The notes under the pieces: model-generated
The model's input: only the letters and a program-made list of their open reading frames with translations
Told to the model about the DNA's origin: nothing
Databases searched by the model: none
Part shown: positions 45,218-57,200 of the stretch, one piece after another
Layout: each line of letters opens with the position of its first letter
Numbering within the stretch: the stretch's first letter is position 1
From: Pilatotrama ljubarskyi
Lineage: Eukaryota; Basidiomycota; Agaricomycetes; Polyporales; Polyporaceae
Reading direction: 5' to 3'
Length of the DNA stretch: 64,000 nt
Assembly (NCBI GenBank): GCA_022385805.1
Contig: MU277769.1
Location: 20,946 to 84,945 of the forward strand
Translations under genes and position numbers: made by a program

Positions 45218-48200
45218 CTACAAGTCCGCGCGGCCGAAGGCGGTCCAATCAACGTCGTGCGCGCACCCCCGCCGACGATCCCACCCTACGCCAGCGATAT
45301 CGGAGAGATGGCGCATGGTGGGTCTTCCGTGGGGGCAGTGCCACGGCTGGTCCATGGTGCCCATGTGCCGCACGACCTGGGAGTTCGCGGGAGGAGCCGA
45401 GTCAGTCAAGAACGATACATCGAATGAAACGCGAAGGGGTAGAGCCCCGCGTGTCGCGATTCTTGCAGAGCACGTACCGACGTCATCTGGCGAGCACTGA
45501 GCGGCATACCGATCATGACGCTCTTCCTGCACGCCCGCATCGCGAACATGGCGCGCGCCTTGGAGCAGCGCACCATCTGCCCCGCGGGGCGGTCCTGGAG
45601 GAGATGGAGAAGCTCCTCGAGATCTGCGCGAGAATCCTTGTTTGAGCATCGCAGAGCAGGCACGGGGGAGAGCAAGGTTTGGAGTCACCTTTCACGTCGA
45701 ACACCGTGCCTTTACTAATCGGCTGCGCGCTCAGCCGCACGCGCTGCCCCGGGGGCCGGTCCTCGCAGATGTCGAGCTCGAACCCGTTCTGCCGGAGCAC
45801 GTCGACGTTCTCGAGCGCGACGAGTTCGTCCGCCGCGGTCAGTTCCAGCACCTGGGGGCTGTGCATCCATGTGTGAGTGAATTGGAGACAGAGATCTACA
45901 TGAATGGGAGGAATAGGATGGGAGATGGAAGGACACGCATCGACGGGAGAATGACAGGGACGGGATGGGAGAGTGGGAGAGAGAAGAGGCACGCACTGGA
46001 AGAGCTTTTGCGAATCTATCTTCGTCGTCTGCTGCAGCGTCTCAAAGCTGTACTTCTCGTCCGCCGCGTGCTGGTCAACGATGAACAGATCGTCCAACTC
46101 CCTCCCTGACCCCGACTCCGCGTCGTCCCCTCGCCCTGCCCGAGTCCGAGCCTGTTTGCGCCGCCGGACGATGATGAAGCCGAGGTTGAACTGCCCGACA
46201 ACGTCCATGGACGCGAAGTCGGCCTTGTCTATCACCCGCGACAAAGCTTCCGTCGCCTCCTCGTCCGCCATGTCGACTGATCCAGCGCCCTGGACCTGCT
46301 CGTTCTCGAGAGCGATGGCAGCCTCTTGCTCTTGCGCCTCCTTCGAGAGCCGTGCGGTCGTCAAACGTGCTTGGAGCGTCTTCCACGCGTCAGTGATGCG
46401 GGAGAGGTCGAAGGAGAGCGTGCCGCAATCGCGGTCTGCGTTCGTGCGGACGATCTCCTCGCTGACCGCTGCGCTGACGGAGGATGGGACCATCTCGCTG
46501 TGCTCGGCGACGTCTTGAACGTCTTCCATGGGCTCGTCCGCTTCTGCTGCGTCCTCGGTGAGGTCGACCACTTCTGCGACGACGCTTGGACTTTCTGTCT
46601 CTTCGTCCATGCGCTCCTCTGCACTACTCTCGAGCTCTCTCGCGGGGCTCCGCTGCGCCGCGTCCACCGAGGATTCCTCATCTACAACCACCGTCACACC
46701 CCGCTCGCTCTCGTCGTCTTCCATCAGCTCGTCCTCGTCAGCGCGCACCACGACCTCTCCCCCAACACCCTCGCTCTCTTCGTCATCGCCGTCCCCATCG
46801 ACCGGCGGCACGTCCTCCACGATACTCCCCTTCCGCGCAAACCCACGCAACAGCTCCCGCATCCCTTTCCGCGCCTCCTTCCCCTTCCCTGCATCCCCAG
46901 TCTCCTGCAAGACGTCGACCCTGCCGCGCTTGCGCGGCCGCTCATTATCCGTCGGCGCGTCTGCAGCGCGTCGGAGGTTCCACGACGCGCCGGCGGTGCT
47001 GAGGACCATTTGGGACGCGGGGTGCGAGGACGCGGACGTGCGCGTTGTGGGGCGGGGCGGGGGCTTGATGGAGGGGATCGGCGTCTCGGCCTCGGGTTCG
47101 TCGGGTTTGTGGTGTGTACTAGCGGTGTGCGCGACGTAGAGAGACGGGTTGTCGTGCGAGGGTTCCGTGGGGATGTGCGGGAGGTCGGCGTCTTTGTCCG
47201 TTGTGGGCGACGAGCGAGATCGGGAGCGCGGAGGAGCCTTTGAGATCATCTGGGTGATGGTGGGCGATTGTGGTGCGGGCTTCGTCTTGGAGTTCGCGCT
47301 GGGTGCCCGGCTAAGACGGAGCACGGCACAATGTCTGCCCTCCCTCGCGGGAGGCTCGTCGTTCTCGTCCTCCGAACCTCGGGTGTCGCCACCGAGTGCC
47401 TCGTCAACGCCCACGGGGCCCTCCTTCTCAGCATGGTTCTGTGAGGAATGCGGGGCACTCGAGGAGAGCGCGGGCTCGGAGAGGAGGGTAGGCTCGCCGA
47501 ACGAGATCTCGTCCTCTGGGTGCGAATCCGACACCGTCGAAAGCTGTTCCGCTTGCAACACCTCTACATCCTGAGATGCATGCAGAGATCCCTGTACAGA
47601 GTCGTCGGGCGCGTCGTCGGGGAGGAAGAGTGGGTCTGCCTCCTTCTCGGCCGCGCCCTTCACAGGACTCGCAGCGCGAGGGTGAGACGCAGTGCTAGCG
47701 ACCGCTTCCGCTTTGCGCGAGCTCTGGGTGGCGGTGTTGTGGACGTCGAACGTCGAACGCGCGGGGGCGTATGTCTCTTCGAGCGCAGTCTGCCCCGGAC
47801 ACGGCGTCAGCATACGCAGATTGAGCACCGAGCGAGGCGATCGGACGAGGGGGCTCGTACCTTGAGCGCCTGCACGAGGTTGTTCTCGCTGTGGAGGAGG
47901 ATGGTGCGTTTGTCGGGGCTGACGTTGATGTCGCACGAGTCTTGGAACAAGTCTCCATGAGCTGATGAGCGGGCTGGACGTGGATGCAAGGCGCTTACTA
48001 CTGGGGAGGATGAAGTCGGCGACGACGAACGGGGACTGCGTCGCGTTGAAAGAGCGGTAGACTTCGTTGAACGCTTTCTGGACCTGTACGGGAACGTGCA
48101 TCAGAGGAGCCATTGTACCATACGGAAGAGGGAAAGGGGACCTTGGAGGGGGCACAGGGCCGGCCGTTGACGAAGAAGAACTGGCGGTCGGTCCCGGTCC

Positions 48201-49339
48201 TGCCGCACCCGACCGCGAACTTGGAGATCAGGCCGCGCACCTTGACCTCATTCGCGTTCCTGCACGCGAGAGTGAGTGAGTGAGTGAGCGACTGGGAGGA
48301 CAGAGTGATGCGTCGACTGACCCTTCGTCCGGGGCCTTGCCGAGCCGGCGGAGGACGGCGGGTTCGACCTCGACATGGAACGAGAGGTCGAGGTCGACGA
48401 GGTGTTCGAGGGTTCTGGGGCCCCAGATGGCGGAGACGGAGGCGCGCGTGGAGGGCGTGCCGTCCGTGCGGAGCTGGACGGTCTTCTTCCTGGAACGAAT
48501 GAGTATGTACGAGGAAGGGAGCGGCAAGCGGGGAATGAACGGACCCGGGTGGGACGTGGTTGGTGACGGTGAGGCGGACGCCTTTGTTCTCGGACGCGCA
48601 GGGGACGAGGGCGTAGGCGTGGAGGAGGGAGAGGGCCTTTGCGAACTCGCGCTTTGCGTTGCGCTCGAGCTCTTTGCGGCGGACGGGGAGGGGCTTGAAG
48701 AGGCCGGAGACGGTGACGGTGGTACCTCGCTACGACGTCGCAGAACGTCAGAGTGAGTGCGCGGGGGAGTGGGAGGGAACGTGCCTGGCGGGCGGCCTTG
48801 CCGTTGCGGCTCTTGACTTTGCCGGACCTGTCGAATTGGATGACGGTGCCGACTGGGGCCTCTGCTGCGGTGGCGGTGGTGACTTGGACGGAGTCGGCGA
48901 GGGTGCAGAGGGAGGAGAGGGCTTCGCCGCGAAAGCCGAAGGTAGTGACTGCCTCGAGGTCGGAGAAGGAAGACAGCTTGGAGGTGTGGTGCTTGAGGGC
49001 TAGACGTAGCACGGTGGCAGACGGTCAGTCTCTACCGAGGCAGACGAGTAGGAGTACGCGTACCGATGTGGTCGTAGTCTGCGGGAGGGATGCCGGAGCC
49101 GTTGTCGATGACCTCGAAGGAGTCGAGGCCGTAGTCCTTGAAGCGGACCTCTTGCGGACGATGAGGGGAGCGGGGGACAGGGCGGGAGTGGGGGACGTAC
49201 CGATGTTGGTTGCGGCTGCGTCGAGGCTGTTCTCGACGAGCTCCTTGACGGCGGTCTGGAGGTCGACGACGACCTGGCCAGCGGTGATGCTGTGGACGGA
49301 GCCGCGGTCGAGGGCTCTGATGCTGCCGCCGCCGTCCAT
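45218..49339 (-). CDS. PMS1: PMS1/PMS2-type MutL homologue, mismatch-repair endonuclease subunit
   Basis: Twelve exons, 49339..49201, 49150..49064, 48999..48785, 48729..48545, 48489..48322, 48259..48142, 48083..47999, 47940..47861, 47789..45997, 45858..45689, 45623..45478 and 45376..45218, give 1114 aa. The GHKL ATPase motifs are present: [34 protein letters not shown] and [21 protein letters not shown] long acidic, low-complexity linker (about residues 370-720) leads to the C-terminal dimerisation/endonuclease domain: [10 protein letters not shown]; the metal motif DQHA-x2-E-x4-E as [21 protein letters not shown]; and [11 protein letters not shown]. All nuclease residues are intact, so this is the nicking subunit that pairs with Mlh1 in nuclear post-replicative mismatch repair. 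One intron (48784..48730) uses a GC donor. Longer than yeast Pms1 (about 870 aa) because of the linker. Confidence 0.95.
48269..48290. repeat. GAGT microsatellite in a PMS1 intron
   Basis: Five consecutive GAGT/GAGC units inside the intron between the exons ending 48322 and starting 48259 (minus strand). Confidence 0.7.
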
Positions 49340-50737
49340 GTCCGTGGAGGTCGAGAGAGTGTGCTGGGCGCCTGTTCCTGCGACGCGACGCGACGTGTAG
49401 ACGCCCGCGCGCGTCTCCGAAGATGCACCCGACGACCCAGGTTAGTCATAGACTGGGTTATGTCATCTATACCTTATATGGTCAGCTACGGAGACTAAGC
49501 AGGTAAGCACACCAAGCATAACACGGTACACGCCATGTTCAACAACGCCCAGACCGCATCAGCACTCTTTCCGCCGAGAGCTATCCCGCAGTTTTTCTAC
49601 TAAACGCCTCAGAAAGCCACCCTCTCTAGGGCAGTCGTTCGTGTCGTTCGTGGAGGTTATCGTGCATGTCGTTGCTTCGTGTCAACCGTGACAGCGTAGG
49701 CAGTCGATCGTAGCGCGAGCGGCCCGGGAGACAGAACGGAGTACCGGCGTCTCCGAAGAAGGACGAAAAGATCGAAACCGACGCGATATCGTGAGGAATG
49801 GGAGGTGCAACATGACTTATGGCCCGGTCGTGCCGCGACCACCGCGTCGCACCGTAGAGCTTACATGCCGACCCGTGACGGAGCGGCTGGCATCGCAGTG
49901 GGGACGATGTATGCCTCGAGGCGTATAATTAACACAGGAATCGGCAAGACGCGGGATGTAGCATGTTATGTGAAGAGACGGGGACGAGAACGGCCGCAGC
50001 GGCGGACAAAGTAACTGGTAGTGGAGACTCGATGGGTGTATAGAAGATATGCGGTTTGTGATGGTCTGACAACGAGGCCGTTGGATAGCGTTGGATCCCC
50101 GCGCATGGCGCACCAGGAGAACGATCGCCAAAACGAAGGGGGGAGCGTTGAGCGGACGTTTCGTCGACAGGCGAAGTCCGGGGATAGGATTCGTATGTTG
50201 TCTATCGGGAGCATGGAATCGCCGCCGAGCGGTGCGTTAGGGTGTTACCATGCGGTGCATAAAGGACATACGCTCACGCTCGCCGCTCTCTGAGGAAAGT
50301 CTGTCAGGACGACGGTGGCTGCCAGGTGACCGAGGGGCGGAAGCCGCTGGCACGTAGCGCAGGGTCTGTGCGTAAATTCTGAATCGTTCGCAACTCCTCC
50401 AAGATTTTCTTCACTTTGTACGGTCTCGAGTCTATCCGCTTTTGCGCGGAGAGAAGGCAACGACATGCCTAGTACGCAAAGAGAAGAGCGAGCAATTCAA
50501 CTTCCACACCCCTTGACAAGACTGATGTTGTACTCACAGGCACGTCGTCGCAAGGCAGACGAGCGTTCTGGGCTGCAGACTCGGACGTCATTCGAATGTG
50601 GGAAGCGCCCCCTCCCCCGGTATCTGAAGTCTGCCAGATGCTCGGTCAGTCTAAAAGGGCACAGTATGCGCTCGAGAAATGCATACCGCTGCCCCAGATG
50701 GTGGCAGAGTACCTTCGCTAGGCTGTGATGCTCACGT
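49340..50737. other. intergenic, 1.4 kb
   Basis: Upstream region of PMS1 and downstream region of the second DUF6535 gene. A minus-strand frame at 50497-50796 (AKVLCHHLGQRYAFLERILC...) may be a last exon of the DUF6535 gene, since an acceptor-like CCTAG precedes it. Otherwise nothing recognised. Confidence 0.4.
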
Positions 50738-53277
50738 TCAGTCACGATGGCTCCTTTTCTGATCGCACTGTGCAAGGTCGAGGAAACGTACCGCACCCGT
50801 CCCGACCTTTGTCGCTATCTTCGCTGTCTCTTCATTGTCTCGAGCGAATTCGAGCACAATCTGCATGTCGTTAAAGATCCCGCTTCTGCCAGAATACACA
50901 AGAGCGCAACGGGAGATGCAGTATAGTCCGCTAAGCGTCTCGAACGTTTTGACTGGAAGTAGTAGAGCAGCGCTTCCGGGATATCTCAGAGCGCGCACGA
51001 GGTACCGCAGAGGTGGATAGTAGCATAGATCATCCACGTTGATATCTCCTGGCAGCGGCAGCGTCCTGCACGGCGTCGCCAAGCTGAGGCGTTCAGCCAG
51101 TATGGTGAGGGCATCCTGCGCAAAGGCCCAGAACCTCCTTTGCGCCGCCTCCACACAACGCCGGTGCGGGCCTTCGCAGAGGGGCGTCCGGCGGGACCTT
51201 GCTACTGCGTCCCATACGAGGGCTACGGCGAAGATATGGGTGTGAATCATATTCTCCTCGTCTATCTTGGGCCAGATGGAGCTGATGTCGGAACTCATCC
51301 TCGTTATCACCTGGTACGCCACCGAGAGCACTATAGAAATGCGGTCTCAGCATTCGAAACGCAGAATATGTAACGATCGCTTCACCCACTCCGGCGGCGT
51401 GTTGAAGCGTCAAGTCTCTCGTACACCGCGCGGTGGCATTGCCATGTACAGACGGCATAGGAAGCCCATTTCATTGTGAGCGGAGAGTGGCGGTGGTCAC
51501 CAAATCTTGCTAGCATGGGGAGAACCCTGGAGAGCCACTGTAGATCCTCAATGTTGTAAGAAGGGTCATCAGGATCATCCCAATCAGAATCGAGAAAGGA
51601 GTACTTCAAGCCATACTCAACGTCCCTCCGGCAAAAGACCACCGCTCCGCGAGGGGCCAGCCACTCCGAGCGATCCATTGGCCTTGGGCATTCGCCATCA
51701 ACGCACAGATGCATCACTAGGCTGCTCCAGAAGCGATGACGTCTGATGAGGGGATTGATATCCTCGGAGTCGACGGGCCTGACGTGCTTCGCTATGGACT
51801 GCGTGAGCCTTTCGCAGCAATGCAAGACGTCAGGACGTTCAAGCTCCGTAATTCCGACTGCAGCGACGTCGAGGTAGTCTTCATCCAAGCAGATATCGAA
51901 TGCTTGGGCCAAGATGTCGGCATCAAGGCGGCCATGGAGGGCGTTCACTGTCGTATGCTCTCGCCCGCGCCAAGTCTGATGTACTATCGGGAGTTCGGGT
52001 CTGTGCCGAAGGAGGGAGATGTACATCGACCAATCAGGGTTGAGAGCAGGCACTGGACGGATACGGCGGCAAATCTGCCGGTGAATGTGTGTGGTCAACG
52101 AGTGCGCAGCCAGAGCGGAGCTACGAAACGCTCTGTACGACAGCTGGCGGCAAAGGGAAGACATCTTGATCCACAAGGCGTAGAGGGCGAGAGATTGGGT
52201 GGAGAGATAGGAGCAGTCGTCGTGGAACAGGGGGAGCGTAGAGGTTGCCAGAGAGAACAGGAACAGGGCACTAATCAATAAGGTGGCGAAGATAGCGACA
52301 ATGAGATGCAAGTTCCACAGGAGAACGAGGAGGCCGACGGAATACAGCGCAAGGGCGAGCTGGAGCATGACAGGTAGCGCCGCCGTGATGTCCGCCACAT
52401 GCCACTTCACGAGACTGTTCAGTCGTCGTTGTCGCAGACGAGCGGTGTGTCGTGATGTCCCAGACAGTCCGCTGCTATACTCCTGTAGCCACTGCTTGAC
52501 CGTGATGCCGATGGATGCCGCCGCGAGACTGCAGATAAGGCTGGAAAACCAGAGGATGTTTAGCCAAATTGTCCAAGCCGGCGCAAGGGAGGGCGATGCA
52601 GCGCGTGGGGGCTGGGAGAGAGGTCCAGTCATATTGAGGGAAGGGGCGTTGACGCTTAAGCTACCCAACTGCACCGAGATCCGTTCCAGCACGGCAAGAC
52701 TCGGGTCAGGGGCCTGAGGTAGGAGTAGAGCATATGACTCGACGTTGAAGGCCGTGACGACAGCCGAGAACAAGCCGGCCTAGTAGACAGGAAGGCATAT
52801 GTGAGCCATCATACTAGGGCGCATCTCAAGAGCGAACGTACGTATACTAGAAGAGTATCGATTTCTGCATTCAGTCGCTTGATCATATCATCGCTGTAGC
52901 TCTTGACGATCTCCGTTGTGTGGGACCATGCTTGCGCCTTCTCATTTTCGCCAAAGCGTTGAGATGCTGCCTTCAGCAGAACCTTCGGCGTGCGATCAGC
53001 AACGACTATGACGAAGCTCTGCGCAAATATGTTGCACTCGTACCGCTGGTCTTTCGACGGCTCCAGCCCAAGAAGCCCAAGAATCATCATCCCAATCGAT
53101 TGCGGCGCTCCTTCGTGCGTTCTCCTTCTGTACCATTTAGTGATGAGTATCCCGGAAATCCGCATGCAAAGGAGTTCCTACGGGCGCGGTGGAGTCATCC
53201 GTAACGTCAGGCGGTATGCTGGGGCCCCCTCCAGGTGACGATGCTTGTTCTGGCATAGTGGGTTGACCATTCGCCAT
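50738..53277 (-). CDS. DUF6535-domain membrane protein, copy 2
   Basis: Likely start MANGQPTMPEQASSPGGG at 53277. A later exon ends at 52842 (EIVKSYSDDMIKRLNAEIDT, LLVY), followed by a long exon from 52779 (AGLFSAVVTAFNVESYALLL) to about 51390. This holds the DUF6535 core WLNILWFSSLICSLAAASIG, ITVKQWLQEYSSGLSGTSRH and paired hydrophobic helices. A further exon at about 51350-50738 corresponds to the last exon of the 14.5-17.1 kb gene (FAVALVWDAVARSR against MNLVWDAALRSR). Protein layout and exon order match copy 1. Exons between 53277 and about 52990, and the splice near 51390, are not resolved, and the 3' end may extend through 50497. Unknown function, predicted multi-pass membrane protein. 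Confidence 0.78.
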
Positions 53278-54704
53278 TCCGACGAGGCGAGTCTTGTGGT
53301 GCGGGAAATTGCAGCAGCGATTGCGAAGTAAGTGATGGTGAGATGATCTGAAAGAGTGCTGGACGCACAGGCGCCAAAACCACTGGAACATCGATCCTGC
53401 CTAGATGCATTCTGCCGGGTCGAGCCGACCATCGAATCCGCGAGGCAAACTTCCCATGCTCAGTGTCGGAAACTTGGCGGCGGATGCCCCAACGCGCGGG
53501 AGCTAAGACCATGCAGTCGACCGGTGCCGGTTTGCCCGCGGATCGCGGGCCAACGGACGCGAATCGCAGACCTTGTGAGCAGAGAAGCCTGTATGAACTG
53601 GACGCTCTTGGGACGGAGGAAGATGTCTAGCCAGTATACGACTTACAGCACGATATCACGTTCGACTCTCGGCTAGGTAAAGAAAGGACTATCGCCGAGT
53701 ACGCTGTTCCTTGCTTTTCGCCGGCGGCAACCTAGCTAGCGGAGGGGCATGGGGCACAAGGGCGCGGGTTCAGGCCCTATGAGTTGCTCAGAACGTCATT
53801 CACTTACACAGAGCTTCCCTTGACGGGTATACGCCGAGGTTCCTATTCTGCATCACGTACAAAGGGCCTCGAAAGCGTTTGGAGGGACGCGAAATACTGA
53901 AGAGTCCGTATTCAGGCGGACAAAACGTACGTGGAGACCAACGACTGTTCTGTAGAGATCTGGCAGAGAGAATGTGAATCTATGGACGCCGCATGGGAAG
54001 ATAGGAGACGTGCACATCGTAACCGCTCGCGAGCACAGGAGACGACGAGTGCAGGCTTACCAGCAACTCAGGTTCGTCGAACGAGTCCAAGGAGGAGCTG
54101 TGCCCCGCAGCGCCACAGGAATTGCGACCGGAACGACCGGAGCGGGAGCCTGTCCTTCTCGAAAAGCTGTGGATCGGAAAGTGTGTGGAGGGACGTCGCA
54201 GTCAAAGCGTGAGACTACGCCGACGACGTAGTGCCTGCTTATTTGCCAGGAGGGAGGTAATGGTTGCGCAGCGTACACCCGCCAAACGAGCGAAGCATGG
54301 GTACACTCAGCGCCGCCACGCAAGAGTGAAATGAAGCCATAATACAACTCACAGCATCCGTACTACAGTACGTTGCATTGGAATCCCTGGCTTTCAACGC
54401 CGTTCCGAATGGACGGCGAAGGTCGCCAGGCATGCGCGGATTTGCTCGAGTGACGCGGGTCGCTCAAAACATCAATTACCTTCATCAACCTCAACTACAC
54501 AGGTGCATGGGTTGTCTATTGCACGTCACAATGCGCAGACTGCCGTCATCAAGTTTGGAATGACTGAAAGCATTGAGAGTTGTGTGAGCGCGGCCTAAGT
54601 GTACATGGACCGCGGGATGTGCAGTACAGCCTGAGATCTGGATGTAGCATGGTAAGATACACTGCGCTTCTCAGTAAGACGGAAGACGTACAGCTCGCGA
54701 GCGG
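53278..54704. other. intergenic, 1.4 kb, no gene seen
   Basis: Region between the start of the second DUF6535 gene and the 3' end of the bL31m gene. Short frames only; no repeat or RNA gene recognised. Confidence 0.5.
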
Positions 54705-55181
54705 TCACTTCTTGGCTTTCCCTTTCGCCTTCTCGTCCGCCCGGACTGGCTCAACAGTCTCGTCGCTGGCCTGATCCATCCAGTCCATCTCCGATTTTTG
54801 CCCACCAAGCTCCCCGAATCTCCTGCTGAAGCGACCCATGCGACCGGTGATCTCGTCTTCTTCCTCGTCCATGCCGACGAAGCGCGCGGCGTTCCAGACG
54901 GGGTTGTTTGTCGTGTCTCGCGTGAGCCGGATGAGAGACCGCGGAGAGGTTGTGTAATGGATGATAGTGGAACCGTCTACACGAACGAGTCTCTGAGGAA
55001 AAACGGGGACCATGGGGTTGGGGAGTTTCTTCTGGCGGCGTTTCCAGACATGTGTGCGTCCGTACGGCGAGGACGAGACCGACCGCGTTTGTCCCGCCTT
55101 GGCGCCAATGCAAGTTCTTGACGCTGCGCCTGCGTTCGCGGCAATGCGCGACGATCCGGAGAAAGCAGTGAGAAGGCTCAT
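54705..55181 (-). CDS. mitochondrial large-subunit ribosomal protein bL31m
   Basis: Intronless, 158 aa, starting MSLLTAFSGSSRIAANAGAA at 55181 and ending KAKGKAKK. The N-terminus is rich in Arg, Ser and Ala without acidic residues, as expected of a mitochondrial presequence. The core FPQRLVRVDGSTIIHYTTSP followed by RSLIRLTRDTTNNPVWN fits the N-terminal domain of fungal bL31m (Mrpl36-type). The C-terminal extension is charged (EEEDEITGRMGRFSRRFG, ending Lys-rich). An upstream in-frame ATG at 55304 is also open, but the presequence starts at 55181. It is divergent from the gene at 55425, with 243 bp between start codons that probably act as a shared promoter. Family call from memory of the DGST...TTSPRS motif. 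Confidence 0.72.
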   Translation of the reverse strand: MSLLTAFSGSSRIAANAGAASRTCIGAKAGQTRSVSSSPYGRTHVWKRRQKKLPNPMVPVFPQRLVRVDGSTIIHYTTSPRSLIRLTRDTTNNPVWNAARFVGMDEEEDEITGRMGRFSRRFGELGGQKSEMDWMDQASDETVEPVRADEKAKGKAKK

Positions 55182-55424
55182 CGCTGAACAGGACGCGAGA
55201 GAAAGAGAGGGACAGCTCGGTGGCGGCGGAAAGCAGGCGTTGCTTGCGTTTGTTAGGATCCAAAGCCTCCGCCTTCCTCTTTGGGCGCGATGTGCAACGA
55301 GCATGCTTACATAATGCGTGGTGGATGAACGGATGCGGATGGGCGCCTAACCGCTCTGACTTGTCGTCGTTCAAGACTCGGCGTATTTGTTCTGTCTTCC
55401 AGCTCTTCGGCCACCAGCGTTCAG

Positions 55425-56638
55425 ATGGAGTCACTGAATCTGAACAACCTCGCCAGCTCTCTGCCGTCGTCAAGCTACGCAAAGGCAGAGAACGAGCTCA
55501 CGAACAACTTCCGAGGTACGCTCACATCGTCTCCTCATCTCGCTCCCGACCATCTGCGCTCTGCGCGAACGTTGCCACACCCCACCTCTCCTTCACTCTG
55601 AGCCTCTCGCAGAGTGGCGTTTTGTCTTGGAAAGCTATGGCGGAGGATGGATGGCTGGACGGATCGCCGCGGTCGTACGTTTACCGCAGGATTATTGCTC
55701 ACTCATCCTCCGTCTCCAGCTGCCGCGCTCAGTCTGACCACCCTCTATCGCTCGTCCAAGACTGCGTCAAAGCGCGCCTACAACGCAGGATACGCAGCAG
55801 CATGCCACGATCTCCTCAATATGATTCAGCAGGGCGTCTCCACAGACGTCGACGCCGGCCGCGAAGTCACCATCGGTAGGATCATGGACTACATCGAGGC
55901 CCGTCTTGAGGCCATCAAGGCCCGTGAAGAGGAGGAGGATGAGGAAGAGGAGCGTGCGTCCAAGGCCGGTCCTAGCGCACCCAAGCCCAAACCTGCAAGC
56001 CCCACCCTTCCCCCGACGCAGACTCGTGAGCCTGTACGTATCAATCGGAAATCATGGTCGATCGTCACAACTCAGTGCCTTTATATGTCCAGGTCGCTAC
56101 GGCACCACCGACCCCGTATACGCCTTCCACCATGGACGCTGCCCGCCCATATGTAGCTCCAGCATTTTCTTCTCCGACTCCCGCAGTCGTTCCCCTCCGC
56201 CCCTTATCTGCGCCCATCCAGCCTCTATCGCGAGCATCCAAGGCTCGCATCATACCCTCCATCAATCCCAAGGAGCTCTCCTCTGTCCCGCTGCCCGCTC
56301 CGGCTGCTGTACCCTTCACGTTTGAGCCGCCCGCCGTCGCAGACGTCACCGTGCCCTCCATGACCGCTTTGTCCGAAGCCGCTGCGCCCGCGCCCTCGAT
56401 GACTATGCCGATGAAGCGTCGACGTGACGCCATCACCGCAGATGTGCCCTCGGGCGGTGCGAGCGATGTTGTCGTCGGTGCGGTGAGTGGCGCAAGCACG
56501 AGCCGGCGGCGCACACGCAGCTGGCGCGGGTCCGAACAGCACGCCGTACAACACCAACACCAACACCAACAACAGTCGAACGAGGCGATGGATGTCGAAG
56601 AGGATGGCCCTCAGCGCAAACGGGTGGCGCGGCGGTGA
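55425..56638 (+). CDS. conserved basidiomycete protein, acidic/basic low-complexity, probably nuclear
   Basis: Exons 55425..55515, 55720..56033 and 56093..56638 give 316 aa. MESLNLNNLASSLPSSSYAK starts a short Ser-rich leader. Exon 2 carries the best-ordered part: TTLYRSSKTASKRAYNAGYA, ACHDLLNMIQQGVS and TIGRIMDYIEARLEAIKARE, then a Glu run. Exon 3 is Pro/Ala/Ser-rich with basic clusters (MKRRRD, SRRRTRS, KRVARR) and a QHQHQHQQQ tract. The helical block looks conserved, but I cannot name it. Basic clusters suggest nuclear localisation (inferred). The first intron (204 nt) is longer than usual for this region. Confidence 0.7.
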
Positions 56639-57200
56639 GGGGTGATGCGGCGGGTATGGTTGGTCGCTCGGACCTCGGTTCAGTATGCACGCACTCCTTC
56701 TACATGTCTCCTCTTCCTCTCCAGCACGCATCATGGGCAGCAACGTACTACCCTCGGCTCCCCGTCACACTGAGCACATGATTGTATCCTATAGCCATAT
56801 GTTTGTTGCGTAACCTTATGTTCGGCCGTTGATACAACTGTATAACATGTTCATTGCAGATCCGGGGGCCAGCGTATGTCTATCCTACTTCTGCCAAAAA
56901 GTACGTGCATTGGTGAATGCCCCAATGCCCCGTTCCCGGCATCCTCCGGGGACAAGCGCCGTTCGCCCTGCCCGCTACTGCTCGGCTCCCCGTCCGCCAC
57001 ATCGTCCGTCACATCTCTCTCGTCCGAGCAGCGCGCCGTCTCGCAGTTCGAGCATCGACTAGCACACGTGAAGTAATTACGAACATGTCCGCCGCACTTC
57101 CCCTTCATCTCAACACCCCTCCTCCACCTCATCTGCGGCTCGGGCACCCATCCTCTCGCCTAACCCTTTCGTACTCTGCATCGTACACACTACTACTGCT
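56639..57200. other. intergenic, 0.56 kb
   Basis: Between two plus-strand genes; holds the 3' end of one and the promoter of the next. Nothing specific recognised. Confidence 0.5.

Noticed and set aside
46326..47243. 305-codon plus-strand frame
   Set aside because: Antisense to the PMS1 linker exon, which is supported by flanking conserved motifs.
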